Origin: Planctomycetaceae bacterium | Lineage (GTDB): Bacteria > Planctomycetota > Planctomycetia > Pirellulales > Pirellulaceae | Direction: 5' to 3' | Assembly: GCA_012729315.1 (NCBI GenBank) | Contig: JAAYDI010000174.1 | Coordinates: forward strand, 1-37,516 | DNA length: 37,516 nt | In this document: positions 7,635 to 15,501 of the stretch, piece after piece | How positions within the stretch are numbered: position 1 is the first letter of the stretch | How the letters are laid out: every line of letters starts with the position of its first letter | Program-made: the position numbers and the translations under genes | The notes under the pieces: model-generated | Database searches by the model: none | The model's input: only the letters and a program-made list of their open reading frames with translations | What the model was told of the DNA's origin: nothing

Positions 7635-8440
7635 AACTTCCGCCCCCACGCTTTGTGCATCGCCGGTGTTGTGATTGAAGAGAAGCCTCGCACCACCGCC
7701 TCGTGGCAAGAGTCAAGTGACGCGAGCATGCCATCACAATCCTGGCTCGGCGGATTGCCACGAGCTGTCAGGCTGAGGCGAACTACGGGTCGGTTATCGC
7801 TCATGCGAATAGCTGGGCCTGCTTCAACGTGCAATCTGCCCCATGGCTTTTCGTCGTTGCCCTTCAATGCGAAGTGAAACTGCAATTCAGCTGTTTCAGG
7901 CTCGTTCAGGTATTCTTCGGTATACCTGTCGTTAACGATCGACAGTACATCGCACAAACGTCCCGGCCCCTTCGCTTCAATGATGTTCACATACGTTACT
8001 TCACACTGATTGGGGACCAGGGGGACGTCGAGTTCCTCTTTTGCGAAGGTCTCAAAATAACTCCAGTCTGTCACGAACGCTGCGCGCAGGTTGCCATATC
8101 GAGGATACTCAGGTTGCTCCTCGGTTTTGCGCCAGTTACGAACAAACCGATCTCGCTGCACCTGCACCAACTCATGCCCGGACTCATTGACAAACCAGAA
8201 ACGCATTCCAGGGAAGCTGCCAATCTCAAAGCGGACACCTTGGGCTCGCTTTTCGGTCGGTGCAAAGCGTTCAAAAGCTGCTTCCAGCTCAGGCTTGTCC
8301 TCCACCCGCCCGAATCGATCCCGAAATCGTTGCCATACCAGCGCGAGTTGCGGCGTAGCAACGTCGAGGCGATCGAACTGCACAGACAGCGCTACTTCGA
8401 CGACTGGAGGATGTTCGAATTCAGGCAGTAATTGCGGCAT
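7631..8440 (-). CDS. TIGR04255 family protein, first gene of a three-gene operon
   Basis: The 269-residue product opens with LPEFEHPPVVEVALSVQFDR, the hallmark start of the TIGR04255 family, described as a sporadically distributed protein of unknown function. The length agrees with that family (about 250-270). Other conserved-looking segments are MRFWFVNESGHELVQVQRDR, NWRKTEEQPEYPRY, and the central CEVTYVNIIE followed by PETAELQFHFALKG near residues 190-205. The C-terminal helix SLDSCHEAVVRGFSSITTPA is followed by MHKAWGRK, also typical. It has no signal peptide, so it is cytoplasmic. Two further genes follow in the same direction, the first overlapping by four bases. The promoter should lie in 8441-8570. 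Its sporadic distribution and position beside a tRNA gene and gene debris fit horizontal transfer. Confidence 0.85.
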   Translation of the reverse strand: MPQLLPEFEHPPVVEVALSVQFDRLDVATPQLALVWQRFRDRFGRVEDKPELEAAFERFAPTEKRAQGVRFEIGSFPGMRFWFVNESGHELVQVQRDRFVRNWRKTEEQPEYPRYGNLRAAFVTDWSYFETFAKEELDVPLVPNQCEVTYVNIIEAKGPGRLCDVLSIVNDRYTEEYLNEPETAELQFHFALKGNDEKPWGRLHVEAGPAIRMSDNRPVVRLSLTARGNPPSQDCDGMLASLDSCHEAVVRGFSSITTPAMHKAWGRKL

Positions 8441-8780
8441 CAGACCCTTTCCACGGCACCAACTCCAAGTCTATACCAAGTATACGCTTTTGATGACACA
8501 GGGTTCCTCTCGGGCGACTACGTTCGGGTTTTCCTCGCTCCGAAAAGCGTCTTGTCCCCGTGGTCGGCTACCGTTGCTCTCGGGGGCCGAGAGCAACCGG
8601 GTTGTTAAGGAACAACGCTTGTTAACGAGAGAGTCCGAGAGTTCGAAGGGGTTGCTCCCGGGGTGCGGGGCCAACTTCCATGGTTGCTTCCGGACCCTGA
8701 GAGCAACCGGTTCGGAACTGGACTTCTCGTTTGGCAACCGGTTTCTCTGCCAACCCCTGAAAATACTGGCACTTAACGCG
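8441..8780. other. Non-coding stretch with repeated GAGAGCAACCGG motifs
   Basis: This gap between the TIGR04255 operon and the tRNA-Asn terminator holds no credible gene. It contains GAGAGCAACCGG at 8589-8600 and again at 8699-8710, a related GGCAACCGG at 8732-8740, and GGTTGCTC/GGTTGCTT variants on the same strand. The operon promoter must be here, but I could not pick out a convincing -35/-10 pair. The repeated motif beside a tRNA 3' end may be recombinase arm sites or decayed integrated DNA, which is inference only. Confidence 0.4.
8573..8597. repeat. Strong palindrome in the leader region
   Basis: An 11-bp perfect stem (GTTGCTCTCGG / CCGAGAGCAAC) has a three-base GGG loop. It lies 133 bp upstream of the TIGR04255 start and could act as an operator, a transcript-end hairpin or part of a recombination site. 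No T-tract follows on either strand. Confidence 0.6.
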
Positions 8781-8810
8781 AAAAGCCGAGAGCGATGGCC
8801 CTCGGCTTCG
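8781..8810 (-). terminator. Rho-independent terminator after tRNA-Asn
   Basis: Read on the minus strand, AAGCCGAG pairs with CTCGGCTT across a 10-base loop and is followed by TTTT. It lies about 45 bases past the tRNA 3' end in the tRNA's direction. Outside the stem, TTAACGC and GCGTTAA also pair, giving a longer interrupted stem. Confidence 0.6.
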
Positions 8811-8854
8811 TGCGTTAACCCGTTAACAGGCCAGTTTCGAGGCCAGGATTTCAG

Positions 8855-8927
8855 CTCCCCCGGCAGGACTCGAACCTGCGACAAGGCGGTTAACAGCCGC
8901 CTGCTCTACCAACTGAGCTACAGGGGA
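8855..8927 (-). tRNA. tRNA-Asn (anticodon GTT)
   Basis: The 73-base sequence folds as a complete cloverleaf on the minus strand. The acceptor is TCCCCTG / CGGGGGA with one G-T pair, the D arm contains AGCTCAGTTGGTAGAGC, and the anticodon stem GGCGG / CCGCC holds the loop CTGTTAA with anticodon GTT. The T arm is GCAGGTTCGAGTCCTGC and the discriminator base is G. CCA is not encoded. A possible -10 box (TACAAT, 8967 to 8962) lies 35 bases upstream without a clear -35. The gene's 3' end faces the accessory zone, the usual orientation for an integrase target. Confidence 0.95.
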
Positions 8928-9082
8928 TTGGTCAGGCAATCACGCCGACAGGGAATAATCTATTGTATCGTCGCGATTCACGCAATGTGTGGTGACGTCC
9001 GAAACGGAAACCGATTGTAGGGGCGGTCGGGGGGGATGGGGGAGGCAGGCTGCTGAGAGGCTGGATACCCCCCACTCAAAAG

Positions 9083-9535
9083 CTACTCGTCGGTGGCCTT
9101 GCCGTTGCCGTTGGGCGGGGTACGCAGTTTCTCCATCGATACCTGGTTGCCGCGAGCGTTGAACTGGACTGACGTCATGTAGCACCGCATGAGCATCAGG
9201 CCCCGCCCCGACGGGATCTCCAGGTTCTCTTCGTCGGTCGGGTCGGGCACCAGGGTCGGATCAAAGCCCGCTCCCTCGTCGGTCACCTGCACCTGGACGC
9301 GGTCTTTGGAGATCCGGCAGGTGACTTCCACCGTCTTGGACGGGTCCCGGTGGTTGCCGTGTTTGATGGCGTTGACCAACGCTTCTTCCATCGCCAGATG
9401 CACGGCGAAAATATCGTGTTCGGCCCAGTCGGCGGCGGCCAGCGCTGCGAGGATCCGGGAAACCACCTCGCGACCTTCCCCTGTGTCGCTGGCAATTCGC
9501 TGTTCTAAGGTCCAGATCCAGCCGTTGTCAGGCAT
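9083..9535 (-). CDS. RsbW-like anti-sigma factor / serine kinase (HATPase_c_2)
   Basis: The 150-residue product is a GHKL ATPase domain of the anti-sigma kinase type. The N box is EEALVNAIKHGN (residues 50-61), the G1 box DEGAGFDP (86-93) and the G2 box GRGLMLM (110-116). Family members bind a sigma factor or other partner and phosphorylate a STAS-domain antagonist on serine. A STAS protein is encoded 236 bp upstream in the same direction, so the two probably form a partner-switching pair. No sigma factor gene is in the window. The spacing is wide for one operon, and no internal promoter could be recognised. The start ATG 9535 has only a weak ribosome site. The last 15 residues look disordered. 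Confidence 0.88.
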   Translation of the reverse strand: MPDNGWIWTLEQRIASDTGEGREVVSRILAALAAADWAEHDIFAVHLAMEEALVNAIKHGNHRDPSKTVEVTCRISKDRVQVQVTDEGAGFDPTLVPDPTDEENLEIPSGRGLMLMRCYMTSVQFNARGNQVSMEKLRTPPNGNGKATDE

Positions 9536-9771
9536 GGGAAACGCCTGTGATCAAGTGATTTGTGCCGCCTGCCCGCTTGTTGACAGTTTCGGCAACTCCC
9601 CGAGCCGGATGCAACGAAACCGCTCGAATTGCACCTGCGGTATCGCGCTCTTTCCCCCGTTGGAGCGGCTCCCAAATTCCCGCTGGAGGCCAACTCATGC
9701 CCATCAAACCCAAGGGCGAATGTGACGTTATACGCGGCGGTCCGTAACTGGTCCAGCCTCAAACTCCCGCC

Positions 9772-10125
9772 TCAGAAGCTGGCCAGCGCTTCGGCCTCTT
9801 CATCGTAGATGCTGAACATCTGATTCAATCGTGTGATCACGAACACCTCCTGGATCTCCGGCCGCAGGTTGCACAGCTTCAGGCGTCCGCCATGTTTCTT
9901 GACCGCGCGATCCAGCAGGATCAGCTTGTTCAATGCCGCGCTCGACAGAAACTCCACCCGAGAAAAGTTCAAAAGCAGACTCTTGCGATTATCGTTTTCC
10001 ACCAGTGCAAACAGCTCATCGCCCAATTCCTGGATATTGGCGGTGTCGAGAATCTTGCGGTCCACGAACCGGACCACCGTGACATCGCCAATTTCGGACA
10101 CTTCGACTCGCCGGTGTACGGGCAT
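9772..10125 (-). CDS. STAS-domain anti-sigma factor antagonist
   Basis: The 117-residue product is one STAS domain with the expected strand-helix order: DVTVVRFVDRKILD near residues 14-27, LLLNFSRVEFLSSAALNKL at 50-68, and KHGGRLKLCNLRPEIQEVF after it. In the FLSSAAL loop the second serine (residue 62) corresponds to the serine that RsbW/SpoIIAB-type kinases phosphorylate. ATG 10125 is chosen because AGGGGA lies at the right distance; a GTG directly before it is the alternative. It precedes the RsbW-like gene in the same direction, which supports a partner-switch module in a signalling or stress pathway. Confidence 0.88.
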   Translation of the reverse strand: MPVHRRVEVSEIGDVTVVRFVDRKILDTANIQELGDELFALVENDNRKSLLLNFSRVEFLSSAALNKLILLDRAVKKHGGRLKLCNLRPEIQEVFVITRLNQMFSIYDEEAEALASF

Positions 10126-10220
10126 CACTTGTTCCCCTGGATCCAGGCTCAGAGCGTGGCATAGGTTGCTAATACCGATGATATTCCCGGCTGTTCGTCG
10201 ATGTCAACTGCATCGTCCGC

Positions 10221-10658
10221 TCAGGGGCCGATGGCGGGCCGAGTGCTGCGTGTGCGGACCACCGCCCGGTCGATCAGCAGGTAGTTGCGTCCCTGGTATT
10301 CGGTGACCGTCCCGCTGACCTGCCATGCCCGGCCGGCCGTGTTTTCGAGCATCGCTGCAATGCGTTCCAGCGCCAGGTTTTCCAGCACCTCCAGGTAGGC
10401 CTCCGTTTCGCCGACACAGAAGACGATCTGGCCGCCGGAGACCTCGAAGGTGCCCGTCACATTCTGGAGTGTGGTTCCTTCGCGCAGACGCTGCCCAGGC
10501 TGGACCGGCAGCTGTGACCGCGCCGCATCAATGTCCCGGGGCGCCGGCCCCGAACCCTCCGGCTCTCGGCCCGGTGCCGGCCGGTACGCGAGGGCAATCC
10601 ACACGAGCAGGATGGCCAGCGCGGCCGACCAGGTTCCACGAGATTGAACTCGACTCAT
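10221..10658 (-). CDS. Small exported or membrane-anchored hypothetical protein
   Basis: The 145-residue product has an N-terminal hydrophobic segment (TWSAALAILLVWIALAY, residues 9-25) acting as signal or anchor. A Pro/Arg/Gly-rich linker follows, then a compact C-terminal part: REGTTLQNVTGTFEVSGGQI, VFCVGETEAYLEVLENLALE, and WQVSGTVTEYQGRNYLLIDR before the end. The last segment resembles small OB-like or beta-barrel domains that planctomycetes export, with the 'VSGTVTEYQGRNYLL' strand pair typical. Function unknown. The frame is open to 11399, but ATG 10658 has AGGAAC about 7 bases upstream and begins the signal, so the longer reading was rejected. Confidence 0.65.
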   Translation of the reverse strand: MSRVQSRGTWSAALAILLVWIALAYRPAPGREPEGSGPAPRDIDAARSQLPVQPGQRLREGTTLQNVTGTFEVSGGQIVFCVGETEAYLEVLENLALERIAAMLENTAGRAWQVSGTVTEYQGRNYLLIDRAVVRTRSTRPAIGP

Positions 10659-10922
10659 ACAGCTGTTCCTTTGGGATGGACCAACCAAGCATACCGCATG
10701 GCCGGGTCGGCGGGACGCCGATTTGCCGCTGATGGTCTTCGCGGCGTGGCTGGCGCGACGTGTGTGAGCCACGAGGCCCCTACAATCGGCATCAAGCATG
10801 CGCCCGTCGAGAACTGAACATTCGGTGCTGCCGACGAACGAATGAAGCATCGCAGGCACGCTATACGATACCACCAGAGGCCGCGGCAGCGTGTGCGGTG
10901 TTTCTGGAAGGGGACCGCGAGG

Positions 10923-11210
10923 ATGGAAATCAACCGCAATCAGTGGATGACGATCGGGTTCATCATCCTGGCTATGGGTATTCAGTTTCGGATGGTCGAT
11001 TCGTTCGTTCTCAACGAGAAGACGACGGAGGTCATTGCGAAACGTCTGCACAAGAACGACATGGTTGCCACCACCTTCCTGCCGGCCTTCAATGTGCCGA
11101 CTCCGCCGAGTCACCGTGTCATTCGCCCGCCGCGCTGGCTGGGCTTCATGATGATCTCGGTCGGTGCGGTCTTGATGCTTCACAGTCTGGCCATGCCCAA
11201 ACCGGGCTAA
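10923..11210 (+). CDS. Small membrane protein, two transmembrane segments
   Basis: The 95-residue product has two hydrophobic segments: WMTIGFIILAMGIQF (residues 8-22) and WLGFMMISVGAVLMLHSLAM (about 72-91). A polar 45-residue stretch containing NEKTTEVIAKRLHKND and a Pro-rich turn separates them. I recognise no family. ATG 10923 is used because the hydrophobic segment begins right after it and AAGGGGA lies upstream; the frame upstream to 10842 is Arg/His-rich and not protein-like. It stands 169 bp before the MFS/acyltransferase fusion gene in the same direction and might be cotranscribed. Confidence 0.55.
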   Translation: MEINRNQWMTIGFIILAMGIQFRMVDSFVLNEKTTEVIAKRLHKNDMVATTFLPAFNVPTPPSHRVIRPPRWLGFMMISVGAVLMLHSLAMPKPG

Positions 11211-11379
11211 CCCGGTCACCTGGCGCGCACTGCACGAGCAGGTCCGAGGATCCTCGGCCCCTACCACTCTCGGTATCGGTTCTGCCGTTGACTTGTCGTT
11301 GGACGTCGGAAACACTGTACCTCGCGACGGGGGTTCAGGATCACGCCGCGACGAACTCGCCCAGGATGCCGGGGATGAC

Positions 11380-14300
11380 ATGGTCAACGCCCACACCAAC
11401 GCTCAGGCCACAGACGCTGATGTGCCTCCCCCCCGGGGTGCAGCGGGGGTCTGGTCTCCCAGTTTTCTGGGGCTGCTGCTGACGCAGCTGTTGACGGCCA
11501 CCAACGACAATATCTTCCGGTGGCTGGCGATCGGGATCGGCAAGGACTACGTGACGCCGTCGAACGTAGGCAACGTCCTGATGGCGGGGACAGCCTGCTT
11601 CGTCCTGCCCTATCTGGTGTTGGCGGCACCGGCCGGCTACCTGGCCGACCGATACAGCAAGCGCAGCGTGATTGTCGGGTGCAAGTTCGCGGAGCTGGTG
11701 ATTATGGCCCTCGGGGTCATCGCGATTGCGATGCCGGCGAGCCACACGGTGAACCTGGTATGTCTGTTCGCGGTTGTGGCGTTGACGGGAGCTCAGAGCG
11801 CGCTGTTTTCGCCGTCCAAGATGGGGATCATCCCCGAGCTGCTTCCGGCCGAGCAGATTTCGTTTGCCAACGGTCTGTTTGGTTTGATGACGGTATCGGC
11901 CACGGTGATCGGCATGGCTGGGGGGAGCTGGTTGAGTCGTGCGAGCGGTCTGTATGGCAAGGAGCGCTGGTGGATTTCAGCGGTCGTACTGATGGGGGTG
12001 GCGGTGGTCGGCTATGCCGCGAGCCTGTTGATCCGGCCGTTGCCGGCGGCCAGTCCGGGGCGGTCGTTCCCCTGGGATGCCGTCACTCAGACGTGGCGCG
12101 ACCTGCGGACGCTGGCGTCGAATCGGGCGTTGTTGCGGGTGGCGTTGGGGGTGGTCTTCTTCTGGTCGGTGGGAGCGCTGGCCCAACTGAATGTGGACCA
12201 GTTTGCGGTGGAGGGTGGTGCGCTGCACGAGACGGACAAGGTTCCACTGTTGATAGCGCTGGTGCTGGGTGTGGGGACGGGCAGCGTCTTAGCCGGGGTC
12301 TGGTCCGGGGGACATGTGGAGTTGGGGATACTGCCGCTGGGCGCCTGCGGCGTCGCGGTCTGCTCGATACTGTTGTTCACGGTCACCGGGACGGTGCTGG
12401 AACCTGGGGCCGGCCTATCGCCGGCGCTGGCCTGGGTGCTGGTGCTGCTATTCCTTCTGGGCACCAGTTCGGGGCTGTTTTCGGTGCCGCTCGATGCGTA
12501 CATGCAGCATCGCAGCCCGCCGCTCCAGCGTGGTTCCGTCTTGGCCGCCCTGAACTTTCTGGTCTTCCTGGGCATCCTGCTGGCCGCGCTGCTGTTTGCC
12601 GCGTTGCGGCACCCGACGTTTCCCGGGTCGCTGGACAACATCCCGGAGCTACAGGCCGCTGCACAGCAGTTGTCGGACGCGGAGCAAACCAGGCTTGCTG
12701 CGCTGGTGGCCGACTATGAGCAGGCGTGGCGGGCGGTCCCGGTGGAGGAGGGGGAGCGTACGGCGGCAGCGCCGGTCGGGGGGGACTCGCGGCCCGACCT
12801 TCGGGCGTATGTGGACCGGGCGTCTCCGGCGGTGCGCGACGTGGCCCGCGCGCAGCTGGCGTGGGTGGATATGAAAGCGCGTCAGCAGCGCGGCGAGTTT
12901 TTCACGAAGGACGAGTATCTGCGGCAGGCCGCCGAGGTCGCCCAGCAGCAGGTGATGAGTGACGTCTACTATCAAGCGTCCAACCTGCCGCTCTTCACCG
13001 CGCGGCAGATTTTCCTGCTGGCCGGCCTGTTCACGATCCCGGTCTGCCTGTACATCGTGTTCCTGATCCCACAGGCTTCGGTGCGGTTCCTGGTGTGGCT
13101 GGCGAGTCGCACCATCTACCGCATCCGCGTATCCGGGCAGGACCACCTGCCGGCACATGGCGGTGCGCTGCTGGTGGCCAACCACGTGTCGTGGCTCGAC
13201 AGCATCCTGCTGTTGCTGACCAGTTCGCGACCGGTCCGCATCCTGGCGCTGGTCAACGGCCTGCGCGATCGCCGGGTGCGCCGTCTGGCACGCCTGGCCG
13301 GCGTGATGCTGGTGTTCCCCGGCGCCGCGGAGATCCGGGAGGCGATCGAGGCGGCCCGGCAGGCGTTGCAGCGAGGGGAGCTGGTAGGCATCTTCCCCGA
13401 AGGGCGGATGTCCCGCAGCGGGCTGCTGCAGTCGTTTCGTCCCGGTCTGCTACGAGCGCTTGCCGACACCGGAGTACCGGTCATTCCGGTCTACCTGGAC
13501 GAACTCTGGGGGAGTATTTTTAGCAACCACAGCGGGCGGCGGGTGCGGCGTTGGCCGGGCACCTGGCTCAACCCGGTTTCCATTCATTTTGGCCCGCCGG
13601 TGCGCGATCCGCAGGATATCCATCAAGTGCGTCGAGCGGTCCAAGACCTGGGAGCGAAAGCGGTGGAAGAACGAGCACAAGACATGTCATCAGTGACCGA
13701 GCGGTTCATACGGTCCTGCAAGCGGCAGAAGTGGCGTTCGAAGGTCGCGGATTCGATGGGGGTGGAACTGACCGGCGGCGCGCTGCTCATGCGGACACTC
13801 CTGCTCCGCCGCCTGCTGCGCCGCGAAATCCTGGCACCCGACGAGGTCAATGTGGGGGTGCTGTTGCCGCCTACTGTACCCGCCATCGCCGTCAATGCGA
13901 TGCTGAGCATCGACCGCCGTGTGGCCGTAAACCTGAACTACAGTGTGACGCAGGATGTGATGCAGCAGTCCATTGACCAGGCCGGCATCCGCCATGTGCT
14001 GACCAGCCACAAGGTGATGGAGCGGTTCGGGTTCCAGCTCACAACGGACGTGGTCATGCTGGAGGACTACCGCGACAAGATTACGCTGGCCGACAAGTTG
14101 TTCAGTCTGGTGGCGGCGTATCTGGTGCCCGCCGCGCTGCTGATCCGCTGGCTGGGTCTGCACCAGAAGAAAGGGGACGACCTGCTGACCGTGATCTTCA
14201 CCTCCGGCTCGACCGGCGAGCCGAAAGGGGTCATGCTCACGCACGGCAATATCACGTCGAACGTGGACGCGGTCCTGGACGTCATTCAGCTGCGTCCCAC

Positions 14301-15300
14301 CGATGTGCTGTTGGGAATTCTGCCCTTCTTCCACTCGTTTGGCTACACCATCACGCTCTGGACCGTGCTGAGTCTGGATGTGAAGGGGGTGTACCATTTC
14401 AGTCCGCTCGAGGCGCGGCAGGTCGGCAAACTGTGCAAGGAACACGGCGCGACGATCATCCTGGCCACGCCTTCGTTCTTGCGCTCGTACCTGCGACGGT
14501 GCGACCAGGATGAACTGGCCACCCTCAATGTGGTAGTGACAGGTGCCGACAAGTTGCCGATGGAGGTGGCGGACGCGTTCGAGGCGAAGTTCGGCGTACG
14601 GCCGCTCGAGGGCTACGGATGCACCGAAACTTCCCCACTGGTGTCCGTCAACATACCGCCGAACCGGTGCCTGCACGGAGCACATGCCGACTGCCGCGAA
14701 GGGACGGTGGGACGCCCCATCCCCGGCGTCGCCGCCAAGATTGTCGATCTGGACTCGGGCGAGGATCTCGGTCCGGGCCAGTCCGGCATGCTGCTGATCA
14801 AAGGCCCGAACGTCATGAAAGGCTATCTCGGGCGCCCCGACCTGACAGCCCAGGTCATCCGAGACGGGTGGTACGTCACCGGCGACGTGGCCCTGATTGA
14901 CGAGGATGGCTTCATCAAGATCACGGGTCGCGAAAGCCGCTTCTCCAAGATCGGCGGCGAGATGGTGCCCCACATTCAGATCGAAGAGATGCTCGCCCGC
15001 CTGATCGGCGACATCGAAGAGGGGCTTCGAGTGGCTGTGACGGCGGTGCCCGATGTGCGCAAAGGCGAACGGCTCGTCGTGCTTCACCTGCCCCTGGAAC
15101 AGTCGCCCAGCGAACTTTGCCGCGGACTGGTCAAGTTGGGGCTGCCCAGTATCTACATCCCGTCCCCCGACAGCTTTGCCTGCGTGGACCAGCTCCCGCT
15201 GCTCGGCAGCGGCAAGCTGGACCTGAGGCGGCTCAAGCAACTGGCGCTCGACACCTTCCGCGACCCGCACGGGGGAATTGAAATGACGAATGACGAATGA
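11380..15300 (+). CDS. aas-like: LplT-Aas type fusion: MFS transporter, PlsC acyltransferase and acyl-activating enzyme
   Basis: The 1306-residue protein has three parts. Residues about 28-560 are an MFS transporter (first helix SFLGLLLTQLLTA) with an extra 120-residue charged insertion near 410-535. Residues about 570-770 are a PlsC acyltransferase with the catalytic NHxxxxD motif (H602, D607) and FPEGR at 672-676. The rest is an ANL acyl-activating enzyme with FTSGSTGEPKG (940-950), YGCTE (1079-1083), TGD ending at D1169 and the C-terminal catalytic-type lysine K1279 in GSGKLDLR. In E. coli, LplT imports lysophospholipids and Aas reacylates them using acyl-ACP, and fused versions are known, so lysophospholipid uptake and repair at the inner membrane is likely. 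ATG 11380, with GGGG upstream, is preferred to a TTG at 11293. The last residues MTNDE and the stop are encoded by the adjoining heptad repeat. Confidence 0.88.
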   Translation: MVNAHTNAQATDADVPPPRGAAGVWSPSFLGLLLTQLLTATNDNIFRWLAIGIGKDYVTPSNVGNVLMAGTACFVLPYLVLAAPAGYLADRYSKRSVIVGCKFAELVIMALGVIAIAMPASHTVNLVCLFAVVALTGAQSALFSPSKMGIIPELLPAEQISFANGLFGLMTVSATVIGMAGGSWLSRASGLYGKERWWISAVVLMGVAVVGYAASLLIRPLPAASPGRSFPWDAVTQTWRDLRTLASNRALLRVALGVVFFWSVGALAQLNVDQFAVEGGALHETDKVPLLIALVLGVGTGSVLAGVWSGGHVELGILPLGACGVAVCSILLFTVTGTVLEPGAGLSPALAWVLVLLFLLGTSSGLFSVPLDAYMQHRSPPLQRGSVLAALNFLVFLGILLAALLFAALRHPTFPGSLDNIPELQAAAQQLSDAEQTRLAALVADYEQAWRAVPVEEGERTAAAPVGGDSRPDLRAYVDRASPAVRDVARAQLAWVDMKARQQRGEFFTKDEYLRQAAEVAQQQVMSDVYYQASNLPLFTARQIFLLAGLFTIPVCLYIVFLIPQASVRFLVWLASRTIYRIRVSGQDHLPAHGGALLVANHVSWLDSILLLLTSSRPVRILALVNGLRDRRVRRLARLAGVMLVFPGAAEIREAIEAARQALQRGELVGIFPEGRMSRSGLLQSFRPGLLRALADTGVPVIPVYLDELWGSIFSNHSGRRVRRWPGTWLNPVSIHFGPPVRDPQDIHQVRRAVQDLGAKAVEERAQDMSSVTERFIRSCKRQKWRSKVADSMGVELTGGALLMRTLLLRRLLRREILAPDEVNVGVLLPPTVPAIAVNAMLSIDRRVAVNLNYSVTQDVMQQSIDQAGIRHVLTSHKVMERFGFQLTTDVVMLEDYRDKITLADKLFSLVAAYLVPAALLIRWLGLHQKKGDDLLTVIFTSGSTGEPKGVMLTHGNITSNVDAVLDVIQLRPTDVLLGILPFFHSFGYTITLWTVLSLDVKGVYHFSPLEARQVGKLCKEHGATIILATPSFLRSYLRRCDQDELATLNVVVTGADKLPMEVADAFEAKFGVRPLEGYGCTETSPLVSVNIPPNRCLHGAHADCREGTVGRPIPGVAAKIVDLDSGEDLGPGQSGMLLIKGPNVMKGYLGRPDLTAQVIRDGWYVTGDVALIDEDGFIKITGRESRFSKIGGEMVPHIQIEEMLARLIGDIEEGLRVAVTAVPDVRKGERLVVLHLPLEQSPSELCRGLVKLGLPSIYIPSPDSFACVDQLPLLGSGKLDLRRLKQLALDTFRDPHGGIEMTNDE

Positions 15301-15501
15301 CGGACGAGGAATGACGAATGACGAATGACGGACGAGGAATTACGAATGACGAATGACGGAAGCACGAAGGAAGGTCTAATGACACAATGACATAGGCACG
15401 AAGTGCCGTTGCGACAAGCTGGACCCGCAACAGCATCCCATCCGTCATTCCTTCGTGCTTCCGTCATTCGTCATTCGTCATTCGTAATTCCTCGTCCGTC
15501 A
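15284..15501. repeat. Inverted heptad-repeat element, copy 1
   Basis: The left arm (15284-15380) is made of ATGACGA/ATGACGG units with GGACGAGGAATTACGA inserts, ending in GGAAGCACGAAGGA. The right arm (about 15446-15501) is its inverted counterpart, differing by one heptad over roughly 45 paired bases. Between them lies a core with TCTAATGACA, ACATAGGCACG and the palindrome GGCAC-GAA-GTGCC (15395-15407). It fills the gap between two convergent genes and supplies the stop codons of both (TGA at 15298-15300 and, on the minus strand, 15501-15499). The arms could form a long RNA stem acting as a two-way transcript end. Confidence 0.85.

Noticed and set aside
8855-8927. Attachment-site duplication of the tRNA-Asn 3' end
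   Set aside because: I looked for a second copy of the T-arm and acceptor sequence toward position 1 and saw none in the window; the same holds for tRNA-Ala toward 37516.
13690-15270. 526-codon open frame on the minus strand
   Set aside because: Antisense shadow of the LplT-Aas type gene; no start signal and no family resemblance.
15284-15501. Possible CRISPR array
   Set aside because: The heptad units are contiguous without unique spacers and the arms are inverted relative to each other; no cas gene is present.
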